Below, in pieces: positions 55,294 through 63,903 of a DNA stretch of 64,000 nucleotides (position 1 is the first letter of the stretch; each line of letters begins with the position of its first letter). The notes beneath the pieces were generated by a model. It worked only from the letters and a program-made list of their open reading frames with translations, was not told the DNA's origin and searched no databases. The stretch comes from Methylobacterium adhaesivum. GTDB lineage: Bacteria; Pseudomonadota; Alphaproteobacteria; Rhizobiales; Beijerinckiaceae. The stretch is taken from assembly GCF_022179065.1 (NCBI RefSeq), contig NZ_BPQD01000011.1, positions 19,395 through 83,394 on the forward strand, in the 5' to 3' direction. The position numbers were made by a program, and so were the translations under genes.

Positions 55294-55339
55294 GACGTGA
55301 AGCCCGCCGGGGGATGTCCCGGCGGGCTTCACGTCGTTT
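55294..55339. terminator. strong hairpin terminator
   Basis: An 18-base stem (GACGTGAAGCCCGCCGGG with its complement) and a TTTT run on the plus strand. It lies just beyond the stop of the minus-strand gene at 55355 and can serve both strands. Confidence 0.8.
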
Positions 55340-55354
55340 TCGGGATCGGAAGGC

Positions 55355-55621
55355 TCAGTAGCCGTAGCGGTCGTAGCTGCGGTACCCGCCGTAGCGCCGG
55401 CCCTCGTCGTAGCGCGTCCCGCGATAGGACCGCTCGTATCCGCCGAACTCGCGATGGCGACGATACCCGTGGGCGGGGGCCCAGGACGGGGGACCGCCCC
55501 GTTCGAAGCCACGGCCGCCGCGAGCCCAGGGCGGATCGGCCATGGCGGCCGTCGACGTCCCGAGGATGCCCCCGGTGAGCGTCAGGGCGGAGAACAGGAT
55601 AAGCGTCGATCTGCGAAACAT
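55355..55621 (-). CDS. secreted Arg/Gly/Tyr-rich small protein
   Basis: An 88-residue protein with a Sec signal (MFRRSTLILFSALTLTGGIL start) and a mature part dominated by Arg, Gly and Tyr (RGGRGFERGG; GGYERSYRGTRYDEG; RSYDRYGY). Similar low-complexity secreted proteins are common in Methylobacteriaceae, with no known role. Confidence 0.7.
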   Translation of the reverse strand: MFRRSTLILFSALTLTGGILGTSTAAMADPPWARGGRGFERGGPPSWAPAHGYRRHREFGGYERSYRGTRYDEGRRYGGYRSYDRYGY

Positions 55622-55775
55622 GGTCTTTTCCTTCGGGTTTCAGGAGCCTCGCGACTCGAACCGGTTACGGTCCGGGCGGCGCGAAGGTTCGGCTTGGGCT
55701 TGAGGAAGGAGCCCCCTTCAGGGCCTTGACGCGCCACGGAATGACTGGCGCGCGCAGCGGGTCGCCCCCTGGGGA

Positions 55776-56021
55776 TCAGCCCTTCTTCTTGTAGGCCTGA
55801 ATGGCATTCTGGCAGCCCGGCGACAGCTTTGACATGTTCTTCTGGAAACAAGCCTGGGTCTCGGGGCCGTCCTCGGGCGGCAGACCCGCGCAGAAGGTTG
55901 TGAAGTCGCCGGCGCACTGCTGCTGCAGTACGGCCTTGTCCTCGTCGGACATCGGCGCGGCCATGGCGGCATTGGTTGCGGCAGTGGCGAGAAGGAGACC
56001 AAACCCAAGGCGAACCAGCAT
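55776..56021 (-). CDS. secreted cysteine-rich small protein
   Basis: An 81-residue protein with a Sec signal and four Cys in the mature part: QQQCAGDFTTFCAGLPPEDG, then QACFQKN and SPGCQNAI. The spacing resembles the cysteine-rich repeat found in Golgi apparatus protein 1-type domains (PF00839). Probably a small disulfide-bonded periplasmic protein. Confidence 0.75.
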   Translation of the reverse strand: MLVRLGFGLLLATAATNAAMAAPMSDEDKAVLQQQCAGDFTTFCAGLPPEDGPETQACFQKNMSKLSPGCQNAIQAYKKKG

Positions 56022-56192
56022 GATGTGCTCCTAGGACCCAGGATGGCGCGGGTCGGAAGCCAGAACGCCGTTGTCCTCAGAACCGTTGCGCGGACACACA
56101 CCTTGGACGCGGAACCGTCGGCAATCACCTGAATGGGAGTGCCGCTCGACGGAGCGCATTTGTTTCGGGCGGACCAGGTTGGCCCGGAGGGT

Positions 56193-56303
56193 CTGGGAAC
56201 CCCTGTCGAGGTGCATGGAATGCGACCCGCAGGAACACGGAATGCGGGATGCGCTCCCCCTTGTCCGCTTCCCTTGAATTAAGGAATCCTTGACCATTTT
56301 TCC
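56193..56303 (+). repeat. dispersed ~110-bp repeat, copy 2
   Basis: The same element as at 33918-34028, same orientation, from CTGGGAACCCCTGTCGAGG to CCTTGACCATTTTTCC. It lies about 225 bases before the phosphoesterase gene. Confidence 0.75.
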
Positions 56304-56527
56304 ATCGGGGCCGTCGGCAAGGTACCCGTCACCGTATGCGGGACCGGCCCAAGCGTTGGCGTTACGGTGGATCCCGTGCGCCCGCCCGTTGCCGGACGGG
56401 GCGGGTCGATGCGATCACCACCGTCACCAGGAGCGCGCGACCGATGAAAGCCAGGGACTCCCACCCTCACCCCTGACCCCGGAGCGCCGCGTACCGCGAG
56501 AAGGCCTCCGTCATTACGGAGGCTGAA

Positions 56528-57121
56528 ATGCCAAGAACCCTTGTTACGGCCGACACCCATTTCGGGCATAAGAGCATACTCAGCCCTCGCATGCCTCGAC
56601 CGCGTCCGTTCGAGACCATCGAGGCTCATGACGAGGCCCTGATCGCCGCCTGGAACAAGGCCGTCCGACCGGATGATATCGTCTGGCACCTGGGGGATTT
56701 CGCCTACAAGTGCGACCTGGAATACGCCGCATCCGTCCAGGCTCGCCTCAACGGTCGCATCTACCTCTGCCGTGGCAACCACGATGAACTGGCGGAGCGC
56801 CTGACCTGGGCGGGGCCCATCGTCGACGTGAAGCGCGTGTTCGTCCAGGACCCGGGAATGCCCCAGCCGCAGGCACTCTGGCTGAGCCACTACGCGCACG
56901 TGACGTGGCCCCACGCCTGGCACGGCGACCTTCACGTCTACGGCCATTCCCATGGCAGCATTCCGCCGACCCGAACGAGCCTCGACGTCGGCGTCGATTG
57001 CTGGGATTGGCGGCCGGTCACCCTGGGGGAGATCCTCGCGAGGATGGCGGGATCGCCCGTCGCCGACCTGCCGGGCCGAGGCAGCCCCGAAACCGAGCCG
57101 CCCTCGATCAGGCACGAGTGA
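56528..57121 (+). CDS. calcineurin-like metallophosphoesterase
   Basis: A 197-residue protein with the full metal-site set: DTHFGH near residue 9, GDF near residue 56, GNHDE near residue 83, SHYAH, and YGHSHG near residue 139. It is a short phosphodiesterase/phosphatase of the YfcE-like group; the substrate is unknown. Similar proteins are found in phage and mobile elements. It overlaps the convergent SOD gene by 14 bases. Confidence 0.88.
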   Translation: MPRTLVTADTHFGHKSILSPRMPRPRPFETIEAHDEALIAAWNKAVRPDDIVWHLGDFAYKCDLEYAASVQARLNGRIYLCRGNHDELAERLTWAGPIVDVKRVFVQDPGMPQPQALWLSHYAHVTWPHAWHGDLHVYGHSHGSIPPTRTSLDVGVDCWDWRPVTLGEILARMAGSPVADLPGRGSPETEPPSIRHE

Positions 57122-57821
57122 GATCGCCGTAGAGCCGGTCGGCCGTCTCCCAACGGATGACCTTCATGAAGACGTCGACGTAGTTCGCGGCCTTCGCCCC
57201 GAAGTCCATCTGGTAGGCGTGCTCGTACATGTCCATTGCCAGGATGGGCGTGCCACCGGCCAGCGTCGTGGTGTGATCGGCCGCCCAGGCATTCACCAGT
57301 CGCTTGTCCCTCGGGCTGTAGGTCAGCAGCACCCAGCCCGACCCGCCCCCTTCGGCGCGGCCCATGGCGGTGAACTGCGACCGCCACCGCTCGACGCCGC
57401 CGAAGTCGCGGATCATCGCCGCCTCCAGGTCGGGACCCGGCTTGCTCTGGTCGCCGAGGTTGGAGAAGAACAGCTCGTGCAGGATCATCGAGTTCGTCGC
57501 GATCAGCTCCTCGCGCTTGAGCCCGTTGACCACGAACCCGGGCGTCTTCTCGTAGTCCATCGTCGCGAGCTGATCGGCGATGGAGTTGAGCCGCTTGACC
57601 GCCCCGAGATAGTTGTTTTCGTAGTGGCTGATCATGATGCGCTCGCTCATCCCGGCGATCTTCTGCGGGTCCAGCGGCAGGGGTTTTGCCGTATAGGGCG
57701 GCAGCTTGAGCGCCGGTTGTGCGGGCCCGTCCACCGCGGATGCAGGTCCGGCACCCAGGCCGATGGCGGCGAGGCCCGCGCCGGCCAGGAACAGGTGACG
57801 TCGGTCCAGGTCGGTATTCAT
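57108..57821 (-). CDS. Tat-exported Fe/Mn superoxide dismutase (ChrC-like)
   Basis: A 237-residue Fe/Mn-SOD. The signal peptide DRRHLFLAGAGLAAIGLG has a twin Arg, so it should be exported by Tat. Metal ligands are visible in ISHYENN, SMILHELFF and MDMYEHAYQMDF. It is the last gene of a chr operon; chrC of chromate-resistance loci also encodes a SOD-family protein. It would remove superoxide made during chromate reduction, here outside the cytoplasm. Confidence 0.85.
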   Translation of the reverse strand: MNTDLDRRHLFLAGAGLAAIGLGAGPASAVDGPAQPALKLPPYTAKPLPLDPQKIAGMSERIMISHYENNYLGAVKRLNSIADQLATMDYEKTPGFVVNGLKREELIATNSMILHELFFSNLGDQSKPGPDLEAAMIRDFGGVERWRSQFTAMGRAEGGGSGWVLLTYSPRDKRLVNAWAADHTTTLAGGTPILAMDMYEHAYQMDFGAKAANYVDVFMKVIRWETADRLYGDLTRA

Positions 57822-57877
57822 CGCAGGTCGCTCCGAGATGGGTTTCTTGGGGGGGACGGCCGGTACGCCGGGTCGCG

Positions 57878-58525
57878 TCATTCCAGGGACCGGACGTCGA
57901 GACCGTCGAAGCGGGTGACGCTGTCGGCCTTGGTCCAGAACGCGACCTTGCCGGGGGTGGTGATCGCGCCGTCGTTCACCGAGAAGAGCTCGTGCCCGTC
58001 GAACGTCGCGATGAGCCGGTGGCCCCGGACGCTCAGGCCGAGCTCGTGCCAGATCCCGGCCGTCACCGGCATGTCGGCACCGGCGATTTGCTCGCGCCGT
58101 CCTGCGATGACCTTGTAGAGACGGACGTTGCCCTCAAGGGCGTTGGCACGGACCAGATAGTAGTTGTTCGTGTCGAGGAGCCGGACCGCGAGGCCGCCGG
58201 CCTGGTCGACCTTACCCGAGATCGCCTTGAACCGGGTTCGGGCCGAGACGTCCGCGGGCGCGGTCGCCATCCGGATCAGGAGCGGGAAGCGTCCGTCCGT
58301 CGGGTCCACGCTCGATTGCACGACCGCACGACCACCAGCGGCTTCCACATCCGGGATGACCTCCCAACGACCCGGATCGCCGGGGCCGGTCTGCATGGCG
58401 GAGAAGCCGGCGGGGATCGAGCCCATAGCGGCATCCGAAAGGTCGAGGGTCTGTGCGACCGCGAGGACCTGCCACCCACCGGCGACCGCAAGCACCGCCA
58501 GCGCAAGACCGAAAAATTTGGTCAT
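57878..58525 (-). CDS. secreted DUF1080-like (concanavalin-type fold) protein of the chr operon
   Basis: A 215-residue protein with a Sec signal (MTKFFGLALAVLAVAGGWQV start) and a lectin-like beta-sandwich pattern (GGLAVRLLDTNNYYLVRANA; HELGLSVRGHRLIATFDGHEL). This resembles the 3-keto-disaccharide hydrolase/DUF1080 group. It overlaps the chrA end by 4 bases and lies 56 bases before the SOD gene. Its role in chromate resistance is not known. Confidence 0.75.
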   Translation of the reverse strand: MTKFFGLALAVLAVAGGWQVLAVAQTLDLSDAAMGSIPAGFSAMQTGPGDPGRWEVIPDVEAAGGRAVVQSSVDPTDGRFPLLIRMATAPADVSARTRFKAISGKVDQAGGLAVRLLDTNNYYLVRANALEGNVRLYKVIAGRREQIAGADMPVTAGIWHELGLSVRGHRLIATFDGHELFSVNDGAITTPGKVAFWTKADSVTRFDGLDVRSLE

Positions 58526-59931
58526 GCGACGATTCCCGTGAGGTGGAGGAGGACGCCTGCGGCGGAGCAGGCGATCAGCGTCGGTACGACCCCCGCCCTG
58601 AACCGGAAGACCGCGATCAACGCCGCCACCGCCTGCAGCAGCGCCCACGGGTCGAGGCTGGAGAGGACGGGCAGGTCGAGCCGGAGCGGGCCGACCGACA
58701 CCGGGCGGACCTCTGCGAAGATAGTGTGGAGCGCGAACCAGACCGCGAGGTTCAGGATCACGCCGACCACCGCCGCGGTGATGGCCGAGAGCGCCCCGGC
58801 GAGCGGCCGGTTGCCGCGCAGGCGCTCGACGTACGGCGCCCCGACGAAGATCCAGAGGAAGCAGGGCGCGAACGTCACCCAGGTGGTGAGCAGGCCCCCG
58901 AGCGTCCCGGCCAGCAGCGGAGGCAGGCCCCCAGGATTACGGAAGGCCGCCATGAAGCCTACGAACTGAGTCACCATGATCAGCGGCCCGGGGGTCGTCT
59001 CGGCCAGGCCGAGGCCGTCCAGCATCTCGCCGGGCCGGAGCCAGCCGTAGTGCTCAACTGCCTGCTGCGCGACATAGGCCAGCACCGCATAGGCGCCGCC
59101 GAACGTCACCATAGCCATCTTCGAGAAGAACACGGCGATCAGACCGTAGACGCTCGCGGGGCCGACGAGGGCGAGGACGAGGGCCACCGGTACCAGCCAG
59201 AGCGCCGCCCAGACGGCAAGGACGCTGAGCGTCTGGCCGAGGGTCGCGTGTTCGCGCAAAAGCTCATCGTCACCGAGCAGGTAGGGACCGGTGTCGACCT
59301 TGCCCGAGGCGCCGTGCCCGCCACCGACCCGAAACTGGGGCAGGCCCGCCTTGCCGCCGACATAGCCTATGGCCCCGGCGGTCAGGACGATGACCGGGAA
59401 GGGCACGTCGAGCAGGAAAATCGCCACGAAGGACGCAGCCGCCAGTGCGATCATGGCTTGGCTCTTCAACGCCCTCCGCCCGATCCGCAGGACGGCCTGG
59501 GCGACGATGGCCAGCACCGCCGCCTTGAGCCCGAAGAACAGGCCGGCGACGACCCCGACGTTGCCGTAGAGCGCGTAGATCCAGCTCAGGGCCATGATCG
59601 CGATCACGCCCGGGAGTACGAAAAGGCCGCCGGCGACGATGCCGCCGCGGGTGCCGTGCATGAGCCAGCCGACGTAGGTCGCGAGTTGCTGCGCCTCAGG
59701 ACCCGGCAGGAGGGTGCAGAAGTTCAGGGCGTGCAGGAAGCGGTTCTCGGAGATCCAGCGTCGCTCGTCGACGAGGATGCGGTGCATCACCGCGATCTGG
59801 CCCGCCGGTCCCCCGAACGAGAGCGACGCGATCCGCGCCCAGACCGGAATGGCCTCGCGCAGGGTCACGGGGACCGGGGCGGCGGTTGGCGCAGGGGAGA
59901 CGGCGGACCGGGTGAGCGTTGCGCCGGCCAT
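58522..59931 (-). CDS. chrA: chromate efflux transporter
   Basis: A 469-residue CHR-family transporter made of two homologous halves. The typical first-half motif SFGGPAGQIAVMHR (residues ~38-51) and LLPGPEAQQLATYVGW are present, and the second half has TFGGAYAVLAYV and ETTPGPLIMVTQFVGF. It exports chromate. Its ATG follows the chrB stop by one base. Confidence 0.95.
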   Translation of the reverse strand: MAGATLTRSAVSPAPTAAPVPVTLREAIPVWARIASLSFGGPAGQIAVMHRILVDERRWISENRFLHALNFCTLLPGPEAQQLATYVGWLMHGTRGGIVAGGLFVLPGVIAIMALSWIYALYGNVGVVAGLFFGLKAAVLAIVAQAVLRIGRRALKSQAMIALAAASFVAIFLLDVPFPVIVLTAGAIGYVGGKAGLPQFRVGGGHGASGKVDTGPYLLGDDELLREHATLGQTLSVLAVWAALWLVPVALVLALVGPASVYGLIAVFFSKMAMVTFGGAYAVLAYVAQQAVEHYGWLRPGEMLDGLGLAETTPGPLIMVTQFVGFMAAFRNPGGLPPLLAGTLGGLLTTWVTFAPCFLWIFVGAPYVERLRGNRPLAGALSAITAAVVGVILNLAVWFALHTIFAEVRPVSVGPLRLDLPVLSSLDPWALLQAVAALIAVFRFRAGVVPTLIACSAAGVLLHLTGIVA

Positions 59932-59932
59932 G

Positions 59933-60763
59933 TCAGGACCTTCCCTTGGGCCTATTGGTCGGCCAGTTGTGGGTTTCCTCCGAAGCGTCCCGGCACCAAC
60001 GATAGAAGGCGTCGTACAGCACCATCCCGGCGTCGAGCTGCTCCAGATCGTCCGCATGGATCCGTGAGAGGCCAAGGGAGGCGGCGAGGAGCCCGGCCGC
60101 CTCGGGAGCGAGGTCGGGACGGCCGGTGTCTGCACCTCGGACCAGCGTCGCGAGGCGCAAGAGCTGGTCGGTCGCCAGGCCCAGTTCCTGCACCATGACG
60201 TCGAAGGTACAGAGTTCGCCGCGGTGGCTCCAAAACACCCCGGCATCGTCGATGTCGAAGGCCTCGCCGTCGAAGCGCTTGGCGACTTCCATGACCTCGG
60301 AGGGCGGCACGAAGAGGAAGACCGCATCCGGGTCGACGAAGCGGCGGATGAGCCAGGGGCAGGCAATGCGGTCGACCTTGGGCCGCGAGCGGGTCACCCA
60401 GACCGTCCGGCCCTGCGGGTCGCGGTTCCTCAGCCTGTCGATGGGGATCATCGGCCGCTCGGCGGCGGCCCAATCCGATGTCCCGCCTTCCAGCGCTTCG
60501 GCGGACACGCCCATGGCCCTGAGCCAGGCGGCGACGCCATGGCTATGCTGTCGCCCGTCGCCGCAGATCGCGATCACGGTTCGTCCGCGAAGAGCGCCGC
60601 CCCATTCGGCGACCGCTTCCCACGGGCGGGGGCGCGACCCCGGGACCAGGCGTGGGTCGGACCGAATGTCGGACATGGGTCTCACGTCGATCAGGATCGG
60701 GCACGCGGAGGTGCCGATCAGACGGGCGAGCTTCTCTTGGGAGATGGTGTTGGGTGAGGCCAC
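59933..60763 (-). CDS. chrB: rhodanese-ChrB fusion, chromate-resistance protein
   Basis: A 276-residue protein. The first ~110 residues are rhodanese-like (ILIDVRPMSDI; active-site Cys in AICGDGRQHS). The rest is the ChrB C-terminal domain (VWVTRSRPKVDRIACPWLIRRFVD; FDGEAFDIDDAGVFWSHRGE pieces). ChrB regulates or assists chromate efflux. GTG at 60763 has AGGA six bases upstream; a TTG at 60778 is the alternative. It heads the operon chrB-chrA-DUF1080-SOD. Confidence 0.85.
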   Translation of the reverse strand: MASPNTISQEKLARLIGTSACPILIDVRPMSDIRSDPRLVPGSRPRPWEAVAEWGGALRGRTVIAICGDGRQHSHGVAAWLRAMGVSAEALEGGTSDWAAAERPMIPIDRLRNRDPQGRTVWVTRSRPKVDRIACPWLIRRFVDPDAVFLFVPPSEVMEVAKRFDGEAFDIDDAGVFWSHRGELCTFDVMVQELGLATDQLLRLATLVRGADTGRPDLAPEAAGLLAASLGLSRIHADDLEQLDAGMVLYDAFYRWCRDASEETHNWPTNRPKGRS

Positions 60764-60882
60764 GGCGCGTCCTTGCAAACGATGCAGATTGGACGCGATG
60801 CTTCGGCCGAGGCCTCGTCGGGAGATCGCATCCCGATAGGGTCATACGCCGGGTTCGCGTCCACGATGTCAAGCCGGGAAGC

Positions 60883-62208
60883 TCACCCCACCCGGGCCGG
60901 CCATCGATGGTGAAGGTCGTCGATGACGAAGGCGTGGGCGTGCTGCAGGTCTCCGTGCATGTGCGCATGCCCGGGATCGAGGTCGGCATGGGAATGCTCG
61001 ATCACGTCGGGATCGGACGCCGGCCATAGCCAAGCCGCCGCGGCGACGCCTGCCAGCGTCAGGCCCCCGAGGATGGTCAACGTGGCGGGCATCCCGAGGG
61101 AGGCGCCGAGCCAGCCGGCCAACGGGTAGGTAATGAGCCAGGCGGCATGGGACAGGGCGAACTGCGCCGCGAACACGGCCGGACGGTCCCCCGGGGTCGC
61201 CGACCTGCGAAGGAGTCTGCCCGTGGGGGTCTGGACGGCAGAGTAGGCGATGCCGAGCACCAACCAGGTTTCGAGGAGCAGCGGCCAGCCGATGGTGCCT
61301 CCGCATGTCATGGCGGCAACGCTCAGAAGGACCCCGCCCAACAGGGCCGCCGCCGGGATCATCACGGCCCGGTCGGACAGCCGGTCGAGCACACGGGGCA
61401 GCGTCAGGGCGGCGATCATCGACCCTCCGCCGAACATGCCGAGGGCCAGCGCCACGTCCGTCTGTGGTCGGTCCAAAAGGCCCTGCACGATCACCACGGT
61501 GTTGACGATGACCATGGCCCCGGCCGCGGCGACCGCGAGGTTCAGGGCGAGCAGGCCCCGAAGGCGCGGCGTCGACAGGTAGATCCTGAGGCCGCGCGTG
61601 GTCCGGTCGTAGATGCCGCCCTCCCTGTCGGTCCGGGTGGCGATCGGCAGTGTCACGGACACCACCAAGGCCGCCGAGAACAGGAAGCCGACGACGGTGC
61701 CGCCGAACAGGGCATTGTAGGGCACCACCGTGAGGAGAAGGGCGGCCAGGGTCGGGCTGAGGAGGTTCTCCAGGTCATAGGCGAACCGCGAGAGCGACAG
61801 GGCGCGGGTGTAGTCGCGCTCGTCCGGCAGGATGTCGGGGATGGTCGCCTGGAAGGTCGGCGTGAATGCCGCCGAGGCCGACTGCAGGATGAAGATCAGG
61901 ACGTAGACCTGCCAGGTCTGGTCAACGAAGGGCAACGCCAGGGCGATGGCGGCCCGAGCGAGGTCCGTGGCCACCAGGAAGGCGCGTCGGGGCAGCCGGG
62001 CGGTGAAGGCCTGGGCCACCGGGGCGACGAGGACGTAGGCCACCATCTTGATGGCCAGCGCCGTCCCGAGGACGGTACCGGCGCGATCACCCGCGATCCG
62101 GAATGCCAGAAGCCCGAGGGCGACCGTGAGCAGGCCCGTGCCGATCAGGGCGATGACCTGAGCGGCGAACAGGTGACGGTAGGTACGGTTCGAGAGAACG
62201 CTCAGCAT
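60883..62208 (-). CDS. MFS metal exporter with His-rich tail (NreB-like)
   Basis: A 441-residue major-facilitator protein with ~12 helices, starting LSNRTYRHLFAAQVIALIG. The C-terminal tail is rich in His and Asp (EHSHADLDPGHAHMHGDLQH), as in nickel exporter NreB. It follows a CsoR/RcnR regulator by 7 bases. Nickel and/or cobalt export is inferred from this pairing. Confidence 0.85.
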   Translation of the reverse strand: MLSVLSNRTYRHLFAAQVIALIGTGLLTVALGLLAFRIAGDRAGTVLGTALAIKMVAYVLVAPVAQAFTARLPRRAFLVATDLARAAIALALPFVDQTWQVYVLIFILQSASAAFTPTFQATIPDILPDERDYTRALSLSRFAYDLENLLSPTLAALLLTVVPYNALFGGTVVGFLFSAALVVSVTLPIATRTDREGGIYDRTTRGLRIYLSTPRLRGLLALNLAVAAAGAMVIVNTVVIVQGLLDRPQTDVALALGMFGGGSMIAALTLPRVLDRLSDRAVMIPAAALLGGVLLSVAAMTCGGTIGWPLLLETWLVLGIAYSAVQTPTGRLLRRSATPGDRPAVFAAQFALSHAAWLITYPLAGWLGASLGMPATLTILGGLTLAGVAAAAWLWPASDPDVIEHSHADLDPGHAHMHGDLQHAHAFVIDDLHHRWPARVG

Positions 62209-62215
62209 CGGGGGC

Positions 62216-62482
62216 TCACAGGTACTTCGCCATGGCCTTGAACTCGGCCAGGGCCTCGGTCGCACCCTTGGCGCCGTTCTCCATCCCATGGCCGAGGCAG
62301 TGCTCCATGTGGTCCTGGATCAGGACGCGCTTGGCGTTGGTGATCGCGCTTTCGACCGCATGGAGTTGCTGGGCGAGGTCCACGCAGGGCCGACCCTCCT
62401 CGATCATGGCGATGACGCCGGCCAGATGGCCGTGGGCGCGCTTCAGGCGCTTGACGATGTCCGGGTGCGAGGCGTGTTCCAT
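62216..62482 (-). CDS. CsoR/RcnR-family metal-sensing repressor
   Basis: An 88-residue all-helical regulator (HPDIVKRLKRAHGHLAGVIAM; GRPCVDLAQQLHAVESAI; DHMEHCL). Ligands His and Cys are arranged as in the nickel/cobalt members (RcnR, DmeR, NreA). It should repress itself and the MFS gene downstream. A palindrome just upstream is a likely operator. Confidence 0.9.
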   Translation of the reverse strand: MEHASHPDIVKRLKRAHGHLAGVIAMIEEGRPCVDLAQQLHAVESAITNAKRVLIQDHMEHCLGHGMENGAKGATEALAEFKAMAKYL

Positions 62483-62492
62483 CCGCGCATCC

Positions 62493-62511
62493 TATCCTCC
62501 CGGAGGGGATA
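62493..62511. promoter_or_regulatory. G-tract palindrome, likely CsoR/RcnR operator
   Basis: TATCCTCCCGGAGGGGATA is a near-perfect palindrome with C/G tracts, as is usual for this family's A-form-like operators. It ends 11 bases before the regulator's start codon. Confidence 0.65.
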
Positions 62512-62567
62512 CGGCAAAACGAGGGCCGGGGTCCGGTCCGCCGGGCCTCGACCGATTGGCGCAGGCC

Positions 62568-63317
62568 TCATTCGGCCGGTGCGGGATGCGTTGCGACGGT
62601 GCCTTCCCGATGCTCGGCCCAAGCCTGCCGAAGGATCTGGACGGAGGAGGTCAGGAAGATCCCGGCCATGACCGCCGCCACCGCGAGGTCGGGCCATGCA
62701 CTGGAGGAGCCCCAGACCCCGAGCGCGGCGACCATCACGACGACGTTGCCGATGGCGTCATTGCGCGAGCACAGCCAGACCGAGCGCACGTTGGCGTCAC
62801 CGTCCTTGTAGCGCCGGAGGAGGAAGACCGATCCGAGGTTCGCGGCCAGCGCCATCACGCCGATCACGCCCATGACCTCTGCACTGGGCACGCCGAGGAC
62901 CATCGTCTCGTAGACGGTGCTGCCGAACACCCAGAGCGCCATCAGGAACAAGGACAGCCCCTTGAACAGGGCGGCCTTGGAGCGGACGGCTAGGGACGCG
63001 CCGATCACCGCGAGGCTCAGGCCGTAAGTCACGGTGTCGGCGAGGAAGTCGAGGGCGTCGGCCTTGAGGGCCTGGGAGCCGGCGAGTTGGCCGGCCGCCA
63101 TCTCGGTCACGAACATCGCACCGTTGATGCCGATGACAGTCCAGAGGACGGCCTTGTAGCGCGGATCGACGCCATCGAAGACCGGCACCCCGCCCGAGCA
63201 GCATGAGCCGCCGGCGTGTTCGTGCGTCGGCGTCTGCACGGGGGGGCCGGGGAGCGCGAGCCCTGAAGGTGCGCAACAGGCGTCGGCCTTGGTCGTCCCG
63301 CAGCAATGCTCGCTCAT
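62568..63317 (-). CDS. cation diffusion facilitator (CDF) family metal exporter
   Basis: A 249-residue transporter with a Cys/His-rich N-terminal tail (MSEHCCGTTKADACCAPSG; HEHAGGSCCSGG) and five to six helices. Metal-site residues are in LKADALDFLADTVTYG and CSRNDAIGNVVVM (Asp and Asn positions of CDF helices II and V). The C-terminal cytoplasmic domain is short or missing compared with YiiP. It is divergent from a MerR gene. Zinc, cadmium or cobalt efflux is likely. Confidence 0.88.
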   Translation of the reverse strand: MSEHCCGTTKADACCAPSGLALPGPPVQTPTHEHAGGSCCSGGVPVFDGVDPRYKAVLWTVIGINGAMFVTEMAAGQLAGSQALKADALDFLADTVTYGLSLAVIGASLAVRSKAALFKGLSLFLMALWVFGSTVYETMVLGVPSAEVMGVIGVMALAANLGSVFLLRRYKDGDANVRSVWLCSRNDAIGNVVVMVAALGVWGSSSAWPDLAVAAVMAGIFLTSSVQILRQAWAEHREGTVATHPAPAE

Positions 63318-63345
63318 CACGTCTCCTTCCCATCGGTCGGAGGCG

Positions 63346-63376
63346 ACGCTACAACCTCTAGCGGCTAGAGGTGCAA
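63346..63376 (-). promoter_or_regulatory. MerR-type promoter/operator of the CDF gene
   Basis: Minus-strand -35 TTGCAC (63371-63376) and -10 TAGCGT (63346-63351) are 19 bases apart, the long spacing that MerR activators correct. The spacer holds the perfect palindrome ACCTCTAG-CGG-CTAGAGGT (63354-63372). Confidence 0.8.
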
Positions 63377-63387
63377 GCGGAAAAATC

Positions 63388-63807
63388 ATGGACATCGCAA
63401 TCGGGGAGCTATCCCGGCGGACGGGGGTGAAGGTGCCGACGATCCGCTACTACGAGCAGGTCGGGCTGATGCCGGTGCCGCCCCGGTCCGCCGGCGCGCA
63501 GCGCCGCTACGGCCAGGCCGATGTCGCGCGGCTGAACTTCATTCGCCACTCCCGCGAACTCGGCTTCGAGGTCGACGCCATCCGCGAGTTGCTCACGCTC
63601 ACCGCCCGGCCGGACCTTCCCTGCGCGGAGGTCGACGTGATCGCGAGGCGGCATCTTTCCGAGGTAGACGCCCGGATTGAGCGCCTGACCGCCTTGAGGA
63701 CCGAGCTTTCGCGGATGGTCGGCGAATGCGGCCACGGGCACGTCGGCGAGTGCCGGGTCATTGAGGTCCTGTCCGATCACGGCGAGTGCCTGGGCGCGGG
63801 TCACTGA
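63388..63807 (+). CDS. MerR-family metal-responsive regulator
   Basis: A 139-residue activator with the MerR wing-helix (IGELSRRTGVKVPTIRYYEQVGLM), a coiled-coil dimer helix, and metal ligands Cys (RPDLPCAEVD) and a C-terminal Cys/His loop (GECGHGHVGECR). It resembles the ZntR/CadR group. It is divergent from the CDF exporter and shares the 19-base-spacer promoter region. Start ATG at 63388 overlaps the regulator's own promoter zone closely. Confidence 0.92.
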   Translation: MDIAIGELSRRTGVKVPTIRYYEQVGLMPVPPRSAGAQRRYGQADVARLNFIRHSRELGFEVDAIRELLTLTARPDLPCAEVDVIARRHLSEVDARIERLTALRTELSRMVGECGHGHVGECRVIEVLSDHGECLGAGH

Positions 63808-63857
63808 GCCGACGGGATGGGACTCCGAGGAATAACGAGGAGGACCATTTAAACGTA

Positions 63858-63891
63858 AACGAGGCCGCCTCGTTTCCAAGGCGGCCTCGTT
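63858..63891 (+). terminator. hairpin after the MerR gene
   Basis: AACGAGGCCGCC pairs with GGCGGCCTCGTT around a 10-base loop, 50 bases after the stop. No long T-run follows. Confidence 0.65.
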
Positions 63892-63903
63892 AAACTCTAG
63901 GTT

